A stretch of 64,000 nucleotides of DNA from Janthinobacterium saanense (lineage in GTDB: Bacteria > Pseudomonadota > Gammaproteobacteria > Burkholderiales > Burkholderiaceae_D): assembly GCF_014200675.1 (NCBI RefSeq), contig NZ_JACHCI010000022.1, positions 32,199 to 96,198 on the forward strand, written 5' to 3'. Positions within the stretch are counted from its first letter, which is position 1. Each line of letters begins with the position of its first letter. The notes under the pieces were generated by a model. It was not told the DNA's origin. It saw only the letters and a program-made list of their open reading frames with translations, and made no database searches. A program made the position numbers and the translations under genes. This document shows positions 35,835 through 45,379 of the stretch, one piece after another.

Positions 35835-36635
35835 ATGACCGTTACTTCCGTTCCCGCCAGCATCACCGATGCGCTGGCCCTGGCCCATGTTTCCTGGCGC
35901 CCCATCTTGCTGCGCGGCTTGCAAGCCGTGATGGCCGCCGATCCTGCATACTTGCCTGCGCTGGCAGTCGATGATTACCTGCCCACGCAGGGCCGCCTGT
36001 TTGCCGCATTTGCCTTGCCGTTGGACCAGGTGCGCCAGGTGCTGGTGGGCGAGGGGCCGTATCCGCGCGCCGAAAGCGCCACCGGCGTGTGTTTCATGGA
36101 TGGCGCCGTGGGCAGCTTGTGGTCGGCTACCGGGCTGTCGAAACCCGTCAACCGCGCCACCTCGCTGCGCAACTTCATGAAGATGCTGCTGGTGGCCGAT
36201 GGCCAGTTGCAAGCCGGCGCAACCTCGGGCGCGGCAATGGCGCCCGTGGCCGCCGCCGCGCTTTTGCCGGGCAGCGGCATGATACAGACCTTGCCCGACT
36301 TGCAGCACAAGCTGACGGCGCAGGGTTTCTTGCTGCTCAATGCTGCCCTGGTCTTCCGTTCCCACGTGCCGCCCGTGCAGGATGCGCGCGGCTGGCTGCC
36401 TTTCCTGCAAGTGGTGCTGGAAGCGCTGGCGGGCCAGGCAGGCGTGGCGCTGCCGCAGTTAGTGTTGTGGGGCAAGATTGCCGAACAAGTCAGGCGCTTG
36501 CCGGTGGCGGCGCGCCTGCCCCAGATCGCGGCCGAACATCCGTATAATCTGTCTTTTATTGACAATAGCGACATGCAGGCGCTGTTTGGCCCCATGCAGT
36601 TGCTACGGAAGTCCGAGGATTATGCAAATTCGTAA
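35835..36635 (+). CDS. Uracil-DNA glycosylase-like protein with altered active site
   Basis: A 266-residue protein with the family 1 Ung layout but changed motifs. LVGEGPYPRAESATGVCF (about residues 69-86) stands where Ung has GQDPYH-(x)n-GLCF, so the catalytic Asp is Gly and the His is Pro. TSLRNFMKML matches the PSLKN block, LLLNAALVF the Asn motif, VLWGK the next strand, and EHPYNLS the HPSPLS loop with its His kept. The Glu in GEGP resembles the GEAPG motif of family 4 enzymes. ATG 35784 lies over a TACAAT -10-like element, so the start at 35835 was preferred. It overlaps the NADAR gene by 14 bases. Confidence 0.7.
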   Translation: MTVTSVPASITDALALAHVSWRPILLRGLQAVMAADPAYLPALAVDDYLPTQGRLFAAFALPLDQVRQVLVGEGPYPRAESATGVCFMDGAVGSLWSATGLSKPVNRATSLRNFMKMLLVADGQLQAGATSGAAMAPVAAAALLPGSGMIQTLPDLQHKLTAQGFLLLNAALVFRSHVPPVQDARGWLPFLQVVLEALAGQAGVALPQLVLWGKIAEQVRRLPVAARLPQIAAEHPYNLSFIDNSDMQALFGPMQLLRKSEDYANS

Positions 36636-37173
36636 TGTTGAAGAACTGAAAGCCTGGCTGGCTGCGGGAGGCGTGCCCGATTATCTGTATTTCTGGGGCC
36701 ATACCCCGGCCCAGTCGCAAGTGGCCGATAAAAGTTGCTTCAGCCAATGGTTTCCTTCGCCCTTCGGCCTGTCCGGCGTGACGTACGCCACCGCCGAGCA
36801 TTACATGATGGCGCAAAAGGCGGCCCTGTTCGGCGACACCGCCGTGCAGGCGCGCATCGTGGCGGCCGAGCGGCCGTCGGAAGTCAAGAGCTTGGGGCGC
36901 GAAGTGGCCAATTTCGACGCCAAGGTGTGGGCAGAGGCGCGCGCCGGCATCGTCTTCGATGGCAACTTCGCCAAGTTTTCGCAAAGGCCGGCCCTGCGCA
37001 AGTTCTTGCTGGGCACCGGGGAACGCATCATCGTGGAAGCGAGCCCGGTCGACCGCATCTGGGGCGTGGGGCTGGCGTCGGACAATCCGCGCATTGCCGA
37101 CCCCGATAGCTGGGATGGCTTGAACTTGCTGGGTTTTGAGTTGATGAACGTCAGGGCCGCCCTGCGCGTTTGA
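36622..37173 (+). CDS. NADAR-family (YbiA-like) N-glycosidase
   Basis: NADAR proteins hydrolyse N-glycosidic bonds: YbiA acts on riboflavin intermediates and other members remove ADP-ribose from guanine in DNA. The 183-residue protein shows FSQWFPSPFGLSGVTYATAE with the conserved Glu in AEHYMMAQKA (about residues 62-71) and the C-terminal block ASPVDRIWGVGLA. GAGGA lies upstream and the start overlaps the end of the Ung-like gene, so the two are co-translated. The overlap couples two base- or nucleoside-glycosidase folds in one operon. The substrate is unknown. Confidence 0.85.
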   Translation: MQIRNVEELKAWLAAGGVPDYLYFWGHTPAQSQVADKSCFSQWFPSPFGLSGVTYATAEHYMMAQKAALFGDTAVQARIVAAERPSEVKSLGREVANFDAKVWAEARAGIVFDGNFAKFSQRPALRKFLLGTGERIIVEASPVDRIWGVGLASDNPRIADPDSWDGLNLLGFELMNVRAALRV

Positions 37174-37294
37174 GGACAGTTGCAATTCCGCAATTGTTGT
37201 TTTCTTGAGGCTGCGTCCGTTGGCGTGGCCTGCTAAGCCCCTGTCAGCCCTGTGGTCATCGAGGGGCTCTCTGACAAACCCCGCCGAATTTGTT

Positions 37295-37320
37295 ATACTT
37301 GACTAATTCATTCAACTACT
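37295..37320 (+). promoter_or_regulatory. Putative type 1 IscR-binding site
   Basis: ATACTTGACT followed by AATTCATTC and AACTACT resembles the type 1 IscR site (ATA-YYGACT-AT-rich-AGTCAA-TAT) bound by [2Fe-2S]-IscR. It lies 92 bases before the iscR start, where autorepression of the isc operon acts in E. coli. The match is by eye and imperfect in the right half. Confidence 0.5.
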
Positions 37321-37411
37321 CGGTCTTTAGGATCGCGAAAGCGAAGATTGGTTGAAAGTTGAAAAACCGCAATATTTTAACCCAGTTATTAAACAGTTGA
37401 GCCGAGGATGT

Positions 37412-37888
37412 ATGCGTCTGACCACAAAAGGCCGTTTTGCCGTGACAGCGATGATCGATCTTGCCCTGCGTCAGGGCAAGGGGCCGGTCACTTTGTCTGG
37501 CATCAGCCAGCGCCAGTCGATTTCCCTGTCCTACCTGGAGCAGCTGTTCGGCAAGCTGCGCCGCCATGAGATCGTCGAGTCGATCCGTGGTCCGGGCGGC
37601 GGTTACAGCCTGGCGCGCCGCGCCGACAAGGTGACGGTGGCCGACATCATCATCGCTGTCGACGAACCGCTGGACGCCACGCAGTGCGGTGGCAAGGAAC
37701 ATTGCCATGGCGCCGACGCGGCTACCGGTGCGCGCTGCATGACGCATGAGCTGTGGTCCACACTCAACGAAAAAATGGTCGATTATCTGGATTCTGTGTC
37801 CTTGCAGGACCTGGTCGACCAGCAGAGACAAAAGAATGCCGAGCAAAGCGTGATGGTGATGCACCGTAACCACGCCGCCCTCGGTTAA
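37412..37888 (+). CDS. iscR: Iron-sulfur cluster regulator IscR
   Basis: Rrf2-family [2Fe-2S] transcription factor that represses its own operon. The 158-residue protein begins [19 protein letters not shown], with the wing [10 protein letters not shown] near residue 60. The cluster ligands are Cys92, Cys98 and Cys109; the second gap is ten residues ([10 protein letters not shown]) instead of five in E. coli, and the His that follows is kept in CMTH. The in-frame codon at 37352 lies in the promoter region; the conserved N-terminus fixes the start. First gene of the complete isc operon. Confidence 0.96.
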   Translation: MRLTTKGRFAVTAMIDLALRQGKGPVTLSGISQRQSISLSYLEQLFGKLRRHEIVESIRGPGGGYSLARRADKVTVADIIIAVDEPLDATQCGGKEHCHGADAATGARCMTHELWSTLNEKMVDYLDSVSLQDLVDQQRQKNAEQSVMVMHRNHAALG

Positions 37889-37923
37889 AACAGATACCAG
37901 TTGCTAGATTGCAGGAGTTATTG

Positions 37924-39180
37924 ATGAACGCCCCAGAAAAAAACGTAGGCCAGGTGCACTTTGAAACGGCGCCGCATTTCCCGATCTATATGGATTACTC
38001 GGCGACCACGCCTATCGATCCACGCGTTGCCGACAAAATGATTCCTTACCTGCGCGAGCAGTTTGGCAATCCGGCATCGCGCAGCCATATGTACGGCTGG
38101 ACCGCGGAAAAAGCCGTGGAAGAAGCGCGTGGCCACGTGGCGGCGCTGGTCAACGCTGACCCGCGTGAAATCATCTGGACTTCGGGCGCCACGGAAAGCA
38201 ACAACCTGGCCATCAAGGGTGCAGCGCAGTTCTACAAAACCAAGGGCAAGCACATCATCACCGTCAAGACCGAACACAAATCGGTGCTGGACACGGTACG
38301 TGAGCTGGAACGCATCGGCTTTGAAGCGACCTATCTGGAGCCGCAAGACAATGGCCTGATCACGGTCGAGCAACTGGCTGCCGCCGTGCGTCCGGACACC
38401 ATTCTGGTCTCCGTCATGCTGGTGAACAATGAAATCGGCGTGATCCAGCCTATCGACGAGATCGGCGTGTTCTGCCGCTCGAAAGGCATCATCTTCCATT
38501 GCGATGCTGCCCAGGCGACCGGCAAGATCGTGATCGACCTGCAAAAGACCAAGGTCGACCTGATGACCTTCACAGCCCACAAAACCTACGGCCCGAAAGG
38601 CGTGGGCGCGCTGTACGTCTGCCGCAAGCCGCGCGTGCGCCTGGAAGCGCAAATGCACGGCGGTGGCCACGAGCGCGGCTTGCGTTCGGGCACCTTGCCT
38701 ACGCACCAGATCGTCGGCATGGGCGAAGCGTTCCGCATCGCCAAAGAAGAAATGGATAGCGAAATGAGCCGCATCAAGGCTTTGCGCGACCGCCTGGCCA
38801 AGGGCTTGCAAGAGATCGAAGAAACCTACATCAACGGCGACATGGATCACCGCGTGCCGCATAACCTGAACGTGAGCTTCAACTACGTTGAAGGCGAGTC
38901 GCTGATCATGGCGATCAAGGATATCGCCGTGTCGTCCGGTTCGGCCTGCACCTCGGCCAGCCTGGAACCATCGTACGTGCTGCGCGCCCTCGGCCGCAGC
39001 GACGAACTGGCGCACAGCTCGATCCGTTTCACCATCGGCCGCTTCTCGACCGAGGAAGACATCGACTTCGCCGTGAACCTGCTGAAATCGAAAGTACACA
39101 AACTGCGCGAACTGTCGCCGCTGTGGGACATGTTCAAGGACGGCATCGACATCAATTCCATCCAATGGGCTGCCCACTAA
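37924..39180 (+). CDS. iscS: Cysteine desulfurase IscS
   Basis: PLP enzyme that supplies persulfide sulfur from cysteine for Fe-S assembly and tRNA thiolation. The 418-residue protein carries a 14-residue N-terminal extension relative to E. coli IscS, so the PLP lysine is Lys220 ([11 protein letters not shown]) and the mobile active-site cysteine is Cys342 ([10 protein letters not shown]). GGAG precedes the ATG. It follows iscR by 35 bases. The 174-base gap to iscU is unusually long for this operon and holds a structured repeat. Confidence 0.97.
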   Translation: MNAPEKNVGQVHFETAPHFPIYMDYSATTPIDPRVADKMIPYLREQFGNPASRSHMYGWTAEKAVEEARGHVAALVNADPREIIWTSGATESNNLAIKGAAQFYKTKGKHIITVKTEHKSVLDTVRELERIGFEATYLEPQDNGLITVEQLAAAVRPDTILVSVMLVNNEIGVIQPIDEIGVFCRSKGIIFHCDAAQATGKIVIDLQKTKVDLMTFTAHKTYGPKGVGALYVCRKPRVRLEAQMHGGGHERGLRSGTLPTHQIVGMGEAFRIAKEEMDSEMSRIKALRDRLAKGLQEIEETYINGDMDHRVPHNLNVSFNYVEGESLIMAIKDIAVSSGSACTSASLEPSYVLRALGRSDELAHSSIRFTIGRFSTEEDIDFAVNLLKSKVHKLRELSPLWDMFKDGIDINSIQWAAH

Positions 39181-39301
39181 AAGTACCTGCCAAACCTGCT
39201 GCGCGTCGCGCTTTGCGGCCTGCGATGCTCACTGTGCTCTAGCACAGTTGCGCTTCTCGGCCACAAATCACTGCCGCTCGCTACGGTTTTTCAGGCACTT
39301 T
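39180..39301 (-). repeat. Structured repeat element, copy A, inside the isc operon
   Basis: A 122-bp element whose core (39191-39294) recurs at 45067-45171. It folds as nested stems: outer arms 39180-39189/39292-39301, AAACC/GGTTT arms, a nine-base middle stem 39212-39220/39259-39267, and an eight-base apical hairpin 39231-39238/39241-39248 with a two-base loop. Each non-Watson-Crick position is A-C on the plus strand and G-U on the minus strand, so the minus strand forms the better RNA fold. It lies between iscS and iscU, which are read on the plus strand. Confidence 0.75.
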
Positions 39302-39354
39302 ACTCATTTTGCCCTTGTTAATGGGGCCTGCAAGAATATTTAAGGAGCATCAAA

Positions 39355-39744
39355 ATGGCTTACTCGGACAAAGTACTCGATCACTACGAAAACCCGCGCA
39401 ACGTTGGCGCTTTCGACAAGGGTGATGAAACCATCGGCACCGGCATGGTAGGCGCGCCTGCTTGCGGCGACGTGATGAAACTGCAGATCAAGGTTGGCGC
39501 CGATGGCCTGATCGAAGATGCGAAATTCAAGACCTATGGCTGCGGTTCGGCCATCGCATCGAGCTCGCTGGTGACCGAATGGGTCAAGGGCAAGACTCTG
39601 GATCAAGCGCTGGCGATCAAGAACACCCAGATCGCGGAAGAACTGGCGCTGCCGCCAGTGAAAATCCACTGCTCGATCCTGGCGGAAGACGCCATCAAGG
39701 CAGCGGTGCTGGATTATCAGACCCGCCATCCGGCTGCGGCCTAA
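39355..39744 (+). CDS. iscU: Iron-sulfur scaffold protein IscU
   Basis: Scaffold on which [2Fe-2S] clusters are built with IscS. The 129-residue protein starts MAYSDKVLDHYENPRNVGAF and keeps the three ligand cysteines (APACGDVM, TYGCGSA, KIHCSIL) and the Asp next to the first. The HscA-recognition segment LPPVK before the third cysteine is present. AAGGAG lies upstream of the ATG. Length and motifs are normal. Confidence 0.98.
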   Translation: MAYSDKVLDHYENPRNVGAFDKGDETIGTGMVGAPACGDVMKLQIKVGADGLIEDAKFKTYGCGSAIASSSLVTEWVKGKTLDQALAIKNTQIAEELALPPVKIHCSILAEDAIKAAVLDYQTRHPAAA

Positions 39745-39792
39745 GTTTGCATCCTGTCCCGGCCGCGAGGCCGGGCAGGCGCGGAGAGCTAC

Positions 39793-40113
39793 ATGATTAC
39801 ACTGACCGAAAAAGCGGCGAAACACATCAACCGTTATATCGAACGGCGCGGCAAGGGCATGGGCTTGCGCTTTGGCGTGCGCACCACCGGTTGCTCGGGC
39901 CTGGCCTACAAGCTCGAATATGTCGATGAAGTGGCGGAAGAAGACAGCGTCTTCGAATCGCACGGCGTGAAAGTTTTCGTCGATCCGAAAAGCCTGCCAT
40001 ATATCGACGGCACGGAACTCGATTTCGCGCGCGAAGGCTTGAACGAAGGCTTCAAGTTCCACAATCCAAACGAAAAAGATGCCTGCGGCTGCGGCGAGAG
40101 TTTCCGCATCTAA
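39793..40113 (+). CDS. iscA: A-type iron-sulfur carrier IscA
   Basis: Carrier that passes clusters to apoproteins and is needed for [4Fe-4S] maturation. The 106-residue protein has the three conserved cysteines in [14 protein letters not shown] and the C-terminal CGCGESF. GGAGAG lies upstream of the ATG. Position between iscU and hscB marks it as IscA, not ErpA or SufA. Confidence 0.97.
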   Translation: MITLTEKAAKHINRYIERRGKGMGLRFGVRTTGCSGLAYKLEYVDEVAEEDSVFESHGVKVFVDPKSLPYIDGTELDFAREGLNEGFKFHNPNEKDACGCGESFRI

Positions 40114-40180
40114 GACGCAAGCAGGACCCCGGTCGGTGCCGCTGTACTCATCGATTGAGGCACAGCGACCACTGACTATC

Positions 40181-40696
40181 ATGCAAAACCACTTTGAATT
40201 ATTCCAGTTGCCGGCGCAGTTTGTGCTGGACTTGGCCGCGCTCGATACCGCTTACCGCGACGTACAGGGCAAGGTACACCCCGACCGCTTCATCAACGCC
40301 AGCAGTGCGGAAAAGCGCGTAGCCATGCAGTGGGCGACGCGCGCCAATGAAGCCTACCAGACCCTGAAAAGCCCGCAAAAGCGCGCGCAATACCTGTGCG
40401 AACTCCATGGTGTCGATCTGCAGGTGGAATCGAACACGGCCATGCCGGTCAGCTTCTTGATGCAGCAGATGGAGTGGCGCGAGGAACTGGGCGATGCGCG
40501 CGCCGGCAAGGATGGCGATGCGCTTGACGCGCTGGACCGCCAGCTGCGCGGTGAACGCAAGACTCTGCTGGCCCAGGTCGGCGCCCAGCTCGACGCGGCA
40601 GACTATGTGAACGCGGCGCAAAGCGTGCGCGCGCTGATGTTTCTCGACAAGTTCGGTGAAGAAGTGCGGTTTGCTTATGAAGCTATCGAGGCCTGA
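40181..40696 (+). CDS. hscB: Fe-S co-chaperone HscB
   Basis: J-domain co-chaperone that delivers IscU to HscA and stimulates its ATPase. The 171-residue protein has an N-terminal J domain with the HPD motif (GKVHPDRFINASSAEK, about residues 29-44) and a C-terminal three-helix bundle that binds IscU. In-frame codons upstream from 40079 overlap the end of iscA in another frame; the start at MQNHFELFQLP is typical of the family. Confidence 0.95.
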   Translation: MQNHFELFQLPAQFVLDLAALDTAYRDVQGKVHPDRFINASSAEKRVAMQWATRANEAYQTLKSPQKRAQYLCELHGVDLQVESNTAMPVSFLMQQMEWREELGDARAGKDGDALDALDRQLRGERKTLLAQVGAQLDAADYVNAAQSVRALMFLDKFGEEVRFAYEAIEA

Positions 40697-40744
40697 AGCG
40701 TGACTTTGGCCCGCGCTTTATAATGCGCGCTACCGTTTCACGGC

Positions 40745-40788
40745 ATCAAGCGCAGTATCAGGCGCAGTATCAAGCACAGTACCAAGCA
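40745..40788 (+). repeat. 12-bp tandem repeat upstream of hscA
   Basis: ATCAAGCGCAGT, ATCAGGCGCAGT and ATCAAGCACAGT lie head to tail (40745-40780), followed by a partial fourth unit, ACCAAGCA. It sits between a TATAAT-like element (40719-40724) and the hscA ribosome binding site, so copy number changes would alter the hscA leader. It is too short and too few units for a CRISPR. Confidence 0.7.
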
Positions 40789-40813
40789 AAAAATTAATCG
40801 AGGCACGAATACA

Positions 40814-42694
<1,881 letters not shown>

Positions 42695-42705
42695 ATAATA
42701 CAACA

Positions 42706-42734
42706 GCGCGCCGCCGCATAGCTTGCCGGCGCGC
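42706..42734 (+). other. Hairpin between hscA and fdx
   Basis: GCGCGCCG (42706-42713) pairs perfectly with CGGCGCGC (42727-42734) around a 13-base loop. There is no T tract, so it is more likely an mRNA-processing or stability element than a terminator. Confidence 0.45.
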
Positions 42735-42762
42735 TCCGAATGACAGACTGAAAGAAGACACC

Positions 42763-43104
42763 ATGCCACAAATCGTTATCCTGCCTCACCCTAAACTGTG
42801 CCCGGACGGCGCCGTGATCGAGGCGCCAGCCGGCAAGTCCATCTGCGACATCCTGCTGGAAAACGACATCGACATCGAGCACGCCTGCGAAAAATCATGC
42901 GCCTGCACCACTTGCCACGTGCTGGTGCGCGAAGGCATCGCCTCGCTGAACGAAGCGACGGAACTGGAAGAAGACATGCTGGACAAGGCCTGGGGCCTGG
43001 AAGCCGTGTCGCGCCTGTCCTGCCAATCGATCGTTGCCGAGGAAGACCTCGTCGTTGAAATCCCGAAATACACGATCAACCAGGTCAGCGAAGGCAGCCA
43101 CTAA
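42763..43104 (+). CDS. fdx: ISC-type [2Fe-2S] ferredoxin Fdx
   Basis: Electron donor for cluster assembly. The 113-residue protein has the adrenodoxin-type ligand pattern C-x5-C-x2-C in CEKSCACTTCHV (about residues 42-53) and the fourth Cys in SRLSCQSI (about residue 87). Length is normal. It is the seventh gene of the isc operon and is followed by iscX after one base. Confidence 0.97.
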   Translation: MPQIVILPHPKLCPDGAVIEAPAGKSICDILLENDIDIEHACEKSCACTTCHVLVREGIASLNEATELEEDMLDKAWGLEAVSRLSCQSIVAEEDLVVEIPKYTINQVSEGSH

Positions 43105-43105
43105 T

Positions 43106-43312
43106 ATGGCCACGACGATGAAATGGTCCGACATCACGGCGATTGCCGAGGCCCTGTACGACACGCACCCGGACATCGACCCCTTGACCGTGCGTTTCAC
43201 CGACCTGCATAACTGGGTGGTGAGCCTGGACGGCTTCGACGACGACCATACGCGCGGCGGCGAAAAAGTGCTGGAAGCAATACAGATGGCGTGGATCGAT
43301 GAAGCGCGCTAA
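43106..43312 (+). CDS. iscX: Fe-S assembly protein IscX
   Basis: Small acidic protein that binds IscS and regulates cluster assembly according to iron. The 68-residue product contains the conserved MKWSDITAIAEALYDTHPDI and DLHNWV... near its C-terminus. The start could be ATG 43106 or ATG 43118; 43106 follows the fdx stop by one base. Its 3' end overlaps the start of the methyltransferase gene by 14 bases. Confidence 0.94.
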   Translation: MATTMKWSDITAIAEALYDTHPDIDPLTVRFTDLHNWVVSLDGFDDDHTRGGEKVLEAIQMAWIDEAR

Positions 43313-44216
43313 GGGCGTGGCGGTCGCCGCAAATGTGCCCGCAGCGCCGAAAGACGTGATCACGGCCGCCAGCAACATGCCCGAGATCAAGGATGGCCAG
43401 TCGATCGCCTTGCTGCAGGAATTGCATATCCTGACGCGCGACGGCAAGATGAACCAGGACAGCCGCCGCAAGCTCAAGCAGGTCTATCACCTGACGCAGT
43501 TCATCGAGCCGCTGCTGCGCGAAGTGCAGCTGGATCATCCTGGCGTCTCTTTGGTGGATCACGGCGCTGGCAAGTCTTACCTGGGTTTCATCCTGTACGA
43601 CCTGTTCTTCAAGAACGGCAGCGACGGTTCGCATATCTACGGCATCGAGACGCGCGAAGAGCTGGTGCAGCGCTCGCAAGAGCTGGCGAAGAAATTCAAC
43701 TTCCCCGGCATGTCTTTCCTGCCGCTGTCGGTCGCCGAATCGACGGAATCGAACTTGCTGCCCCAGCAGATCGATATCGTCACAGCCTTGCACGCGTGCA
43801 ACACTGCCACCGATGACGCCATCCATTTTGCCCTGAAGAAAAAGGCGAAATTCATGGTGCTGGTGCCGTGCTGCCAGGCCGAAGTGGCGTCCGTGCTGAA
43901 GAAGAACAAGGGCAAGAGCCTGGGCAAGAATGTCTTGACGGAACTGTGGCGCCACCCGCTGCACACGCGCGAGTTCGGCAGCCAGATCACCAACGTGCTG
44001 CGCTGTTTGCAGCTGGAAGCCCATGGCTACCAGGTCAGCGTGACGGAACTGGTGGGCTGGGAACATTCGATGAAGAATGAATTGATCATCGCCAGCTACA
44101 AGAATCTGCCGCGCCAGCGTCCGACCGAGCGCCTGCAGGAAGTGCTGCAGACCCTGGGCCTGGAAGAGATGGGCCACCGTTTCTTTGCCGAAGAGCTGGC
44201 CAAGGCAAACGCTTAG
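43299..44216 (+). CDS. Class I SAM methyltransferase (METTL25-like), isc-linked
   Basis: The 305-residue protein has a SAM-binding motif I variant VDHGAGKSYLGFILYDL near residue 79, an acidic loop IYGIETREEL, HACNTATDDAI near residue 160 and VPCCQAEVA near residue 183, the pattern of the Methyltransf_32 group. It overlaps iscX by 14 bases and so is co-translated with the isc operon. The substrate is unknown; rRNA or tRNA is possible. The CC motif could be structural or a metal site. Confidence 0.8.
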   Translation: MKRAKGVAVAANVPAAPKDVITAASNMPEIKDGQSIALLQELHILTRDGKMNQDSRRKLKQVYHLTQFIEPLLREVQLDHPGVSLVDHGAGKSYLGFILYDLFFKNGSDGSHIYGIETREELVQRSQELAKKFNFPGMSFLPLSVAESTESNLLPQQIDIVTALHACNTATDDAIHFALKKKAKFMVLVPCCQAEVASVLKKNKGKSLGKNVLTELWRHPLHTREFGSQITNVLRCLQLEAHGYQVSVTELVGWEHSMKNELIIASYKNLPRQRPTERLQEVLQTLGLEEMGHRFFAEELAKANA

Positions 44217-44235
44217 CTCTTAGCAATTGCAAACG

Positions 44236-44279
44236 AGGGGAGGAGCGGGTCGGTTACAATACCGGCTTTCTCCTCCCCT
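44236..44279 (+). promoter_or_regulatory. Inverted repeat enclosing a TACAAT -10 element
   Basis: AGGGGAGGAG (44236-44245) and CTCCTCCCCT (44270-44279) form a perfect 10-bp inverted repeat. TACAAT at 44255-44260 lies between the arms, so the right arm would start the transcript of the pseudouridine synthase gene. The repeat could be an operator or, if transcription starts upstream, an RNA hairpin. The purine arm also looks like a Shine-Dalgarno sequence. Confidence 0.45.
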
Positions 44280-44296
44280 TGCCGTTTACGCATCCC

Positions 44297-45055
44297 ATGA
44301 CCAATTTAACTGAAATGCCCACCGTCCGCCTGGCCAAACGCCTGGCTGAAGACTTGCCCTGTTCGCGCCGCGAGGCCGAGCTGTATATCGAGGGCGGCTG
44401 GGTCACGGTCGATGGCGAGCTGGTCGAGGAGGCGGGCGCGCGCGTGTCCGACAAGCAGGAAGTGCTGCTGTTGCCCAACGCCACCCTGGAAGAAATGCCG
44501 CCGGTAACCATCCTGTTGCACAAGCCGGCCGGTTTCAATGCCGGCATCGGCAAGGAAGGCAAGCCTGCGCTGGCCTGTTTGTTGCAGGAAGCCTTGTTCG
44601 TGCCTGAAAACGTGCCAGCCAGCGCCGTCCAGCGTTTTCTGAAGCGCCACCTGATCGGCCTGACGATCACCAATCCGCTCGACACCATGGGTTCCGGCCT
44701 GGTCGTATTCACGCAGGATTTTCGCGTCGCCCGCAAGCTGGTCGACGAAGCGAAAACGGTGGAGCAGGAATTCATCGTGGAAGTGGCGGGCAAGATTGCC
44801 GACAATGGCCTGGCCTTGCTCAATCACGGCCTGCCTTTCAATGGCAAACCTTTGCCACCGATCAAGGTCAGCTGGCAAAATGAAACGCGCTTGCGCTTTG
44901 CCCTGAAAAACGTGCAGCCGGGCCAGATCGCCCATATGTGCCGCATGGTGGGCCTGGAAGTGGTAGCCATCAAGCGCTTGCGCATCGGCCGCATTTCAAT
45001 GGGCGCCATGCCCGCCGGCCAGTGGCGCTATCTGTTGGGCTTTGAACGCTTCTAG
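44297..45055 (+). CDS. RsuA/RluF-family pseudouridine synthase
   Basis: Isomerises a specific uridine in rRNA or tRNA. The 252-residue protein has an N-terminal S4 RNA-binding domain (VRLAKRLAEDLPCSRREAELYIEGG, about residues 10-34) and a catalytic domain with LLHKPAGFNAG near residue 75 and the catalytic Asp in NPLDTMGSGLVVFTQD (about 125-140). The usual GRLD reads NPLD here, so the Arg next to the catalytic Asp is missing. TTG 44279 would add six residues; ATG 44297 was chosen. The target site is unknown. A structured repeat follows the stop. Confidence 0.85.
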   Translation: MTNLTEMPTVRLAKRLAEDLPCSRREAELYIEGGWVTVDGELVEEAGARVSDKQEVLLLPNATLEEMPPVTILLHKPAGFNAGIGKEGKPALACLLQEALFVPENVPASAVQRFLKRHLIGLTITNPLDTMGSGLVVFTQDFRVARKLVDEAKTVEQEFIVEVAGKIADNGLALLNHGLPFNGKPLPPIKVSWQNETRLRFALKNVQPGQIAHMCRMVGLEVVAIKRLRIGRISMGAMPAGQWRYLLGFERF

Positions 45056-45379
45056 GAGCGTCCGAGCAAACCTATTGCGCGTCGTGCTTTGCCGCCTGCG
45101 ATGCTCACCGTACTCAAGTACGATTGCGCTTCCTGGCCACAAATCACTGCCGCTCGCTACGGTTTTCTCAGACGCTGTGAGCTTGCTTGTTTACTTCAGA
45201 ATGCACATGCTCTCAGTGGTGGCAAAAAACAAGGTCAGCCAGCGGCGGAACAGGCACGGCGTGAGATTGTCCATGCGCGCATGTATGGGGGAGGGGAGAG
45301 ATAGGCATGGTGACGCCATGATCGCCGACGTCTGCCCGATGCTTCAATGATGCAGATCAAGTCCTGCTAAAACTTCTAC
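45056..45379. other. 324-bp gap between convergent genes
   Basis: The first 120 bases are copy B of the structured repeat. The rest (45177-45379) shows no convincing gene, terminator or repeat. Open frames here lie across the repeat and have no family similarity. Confidence 0.6.
45057..45176 (-). repeat. Structured repeat element, copy B
   Basis: The core 45067-45171 is closely similar to 39191-39294. The outer arms 45057-45066 (AGCGTCCGAG) and 45167-45176 (CTCAGACGCT) are complementary except one C-A, which is G-U on the minus strand, yet they differ from the arms of copy A. The apical stem 45107-45114/45117-45124 is changed relative to copy A on both sides, keeping its pairing apart from one C-A (G-U on the minus strand). 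Confidence 0.75.

Noticed and set aside
40745..40788. CRISPR array
   Set aside because: Units are 12 bp, directly adjacent without spacers, and there are no cas genes.
45042..45350. 102-residue open frame after the pseudouridine synthase
   Set aside because: It runs across the structured repeat and looks non-coding.
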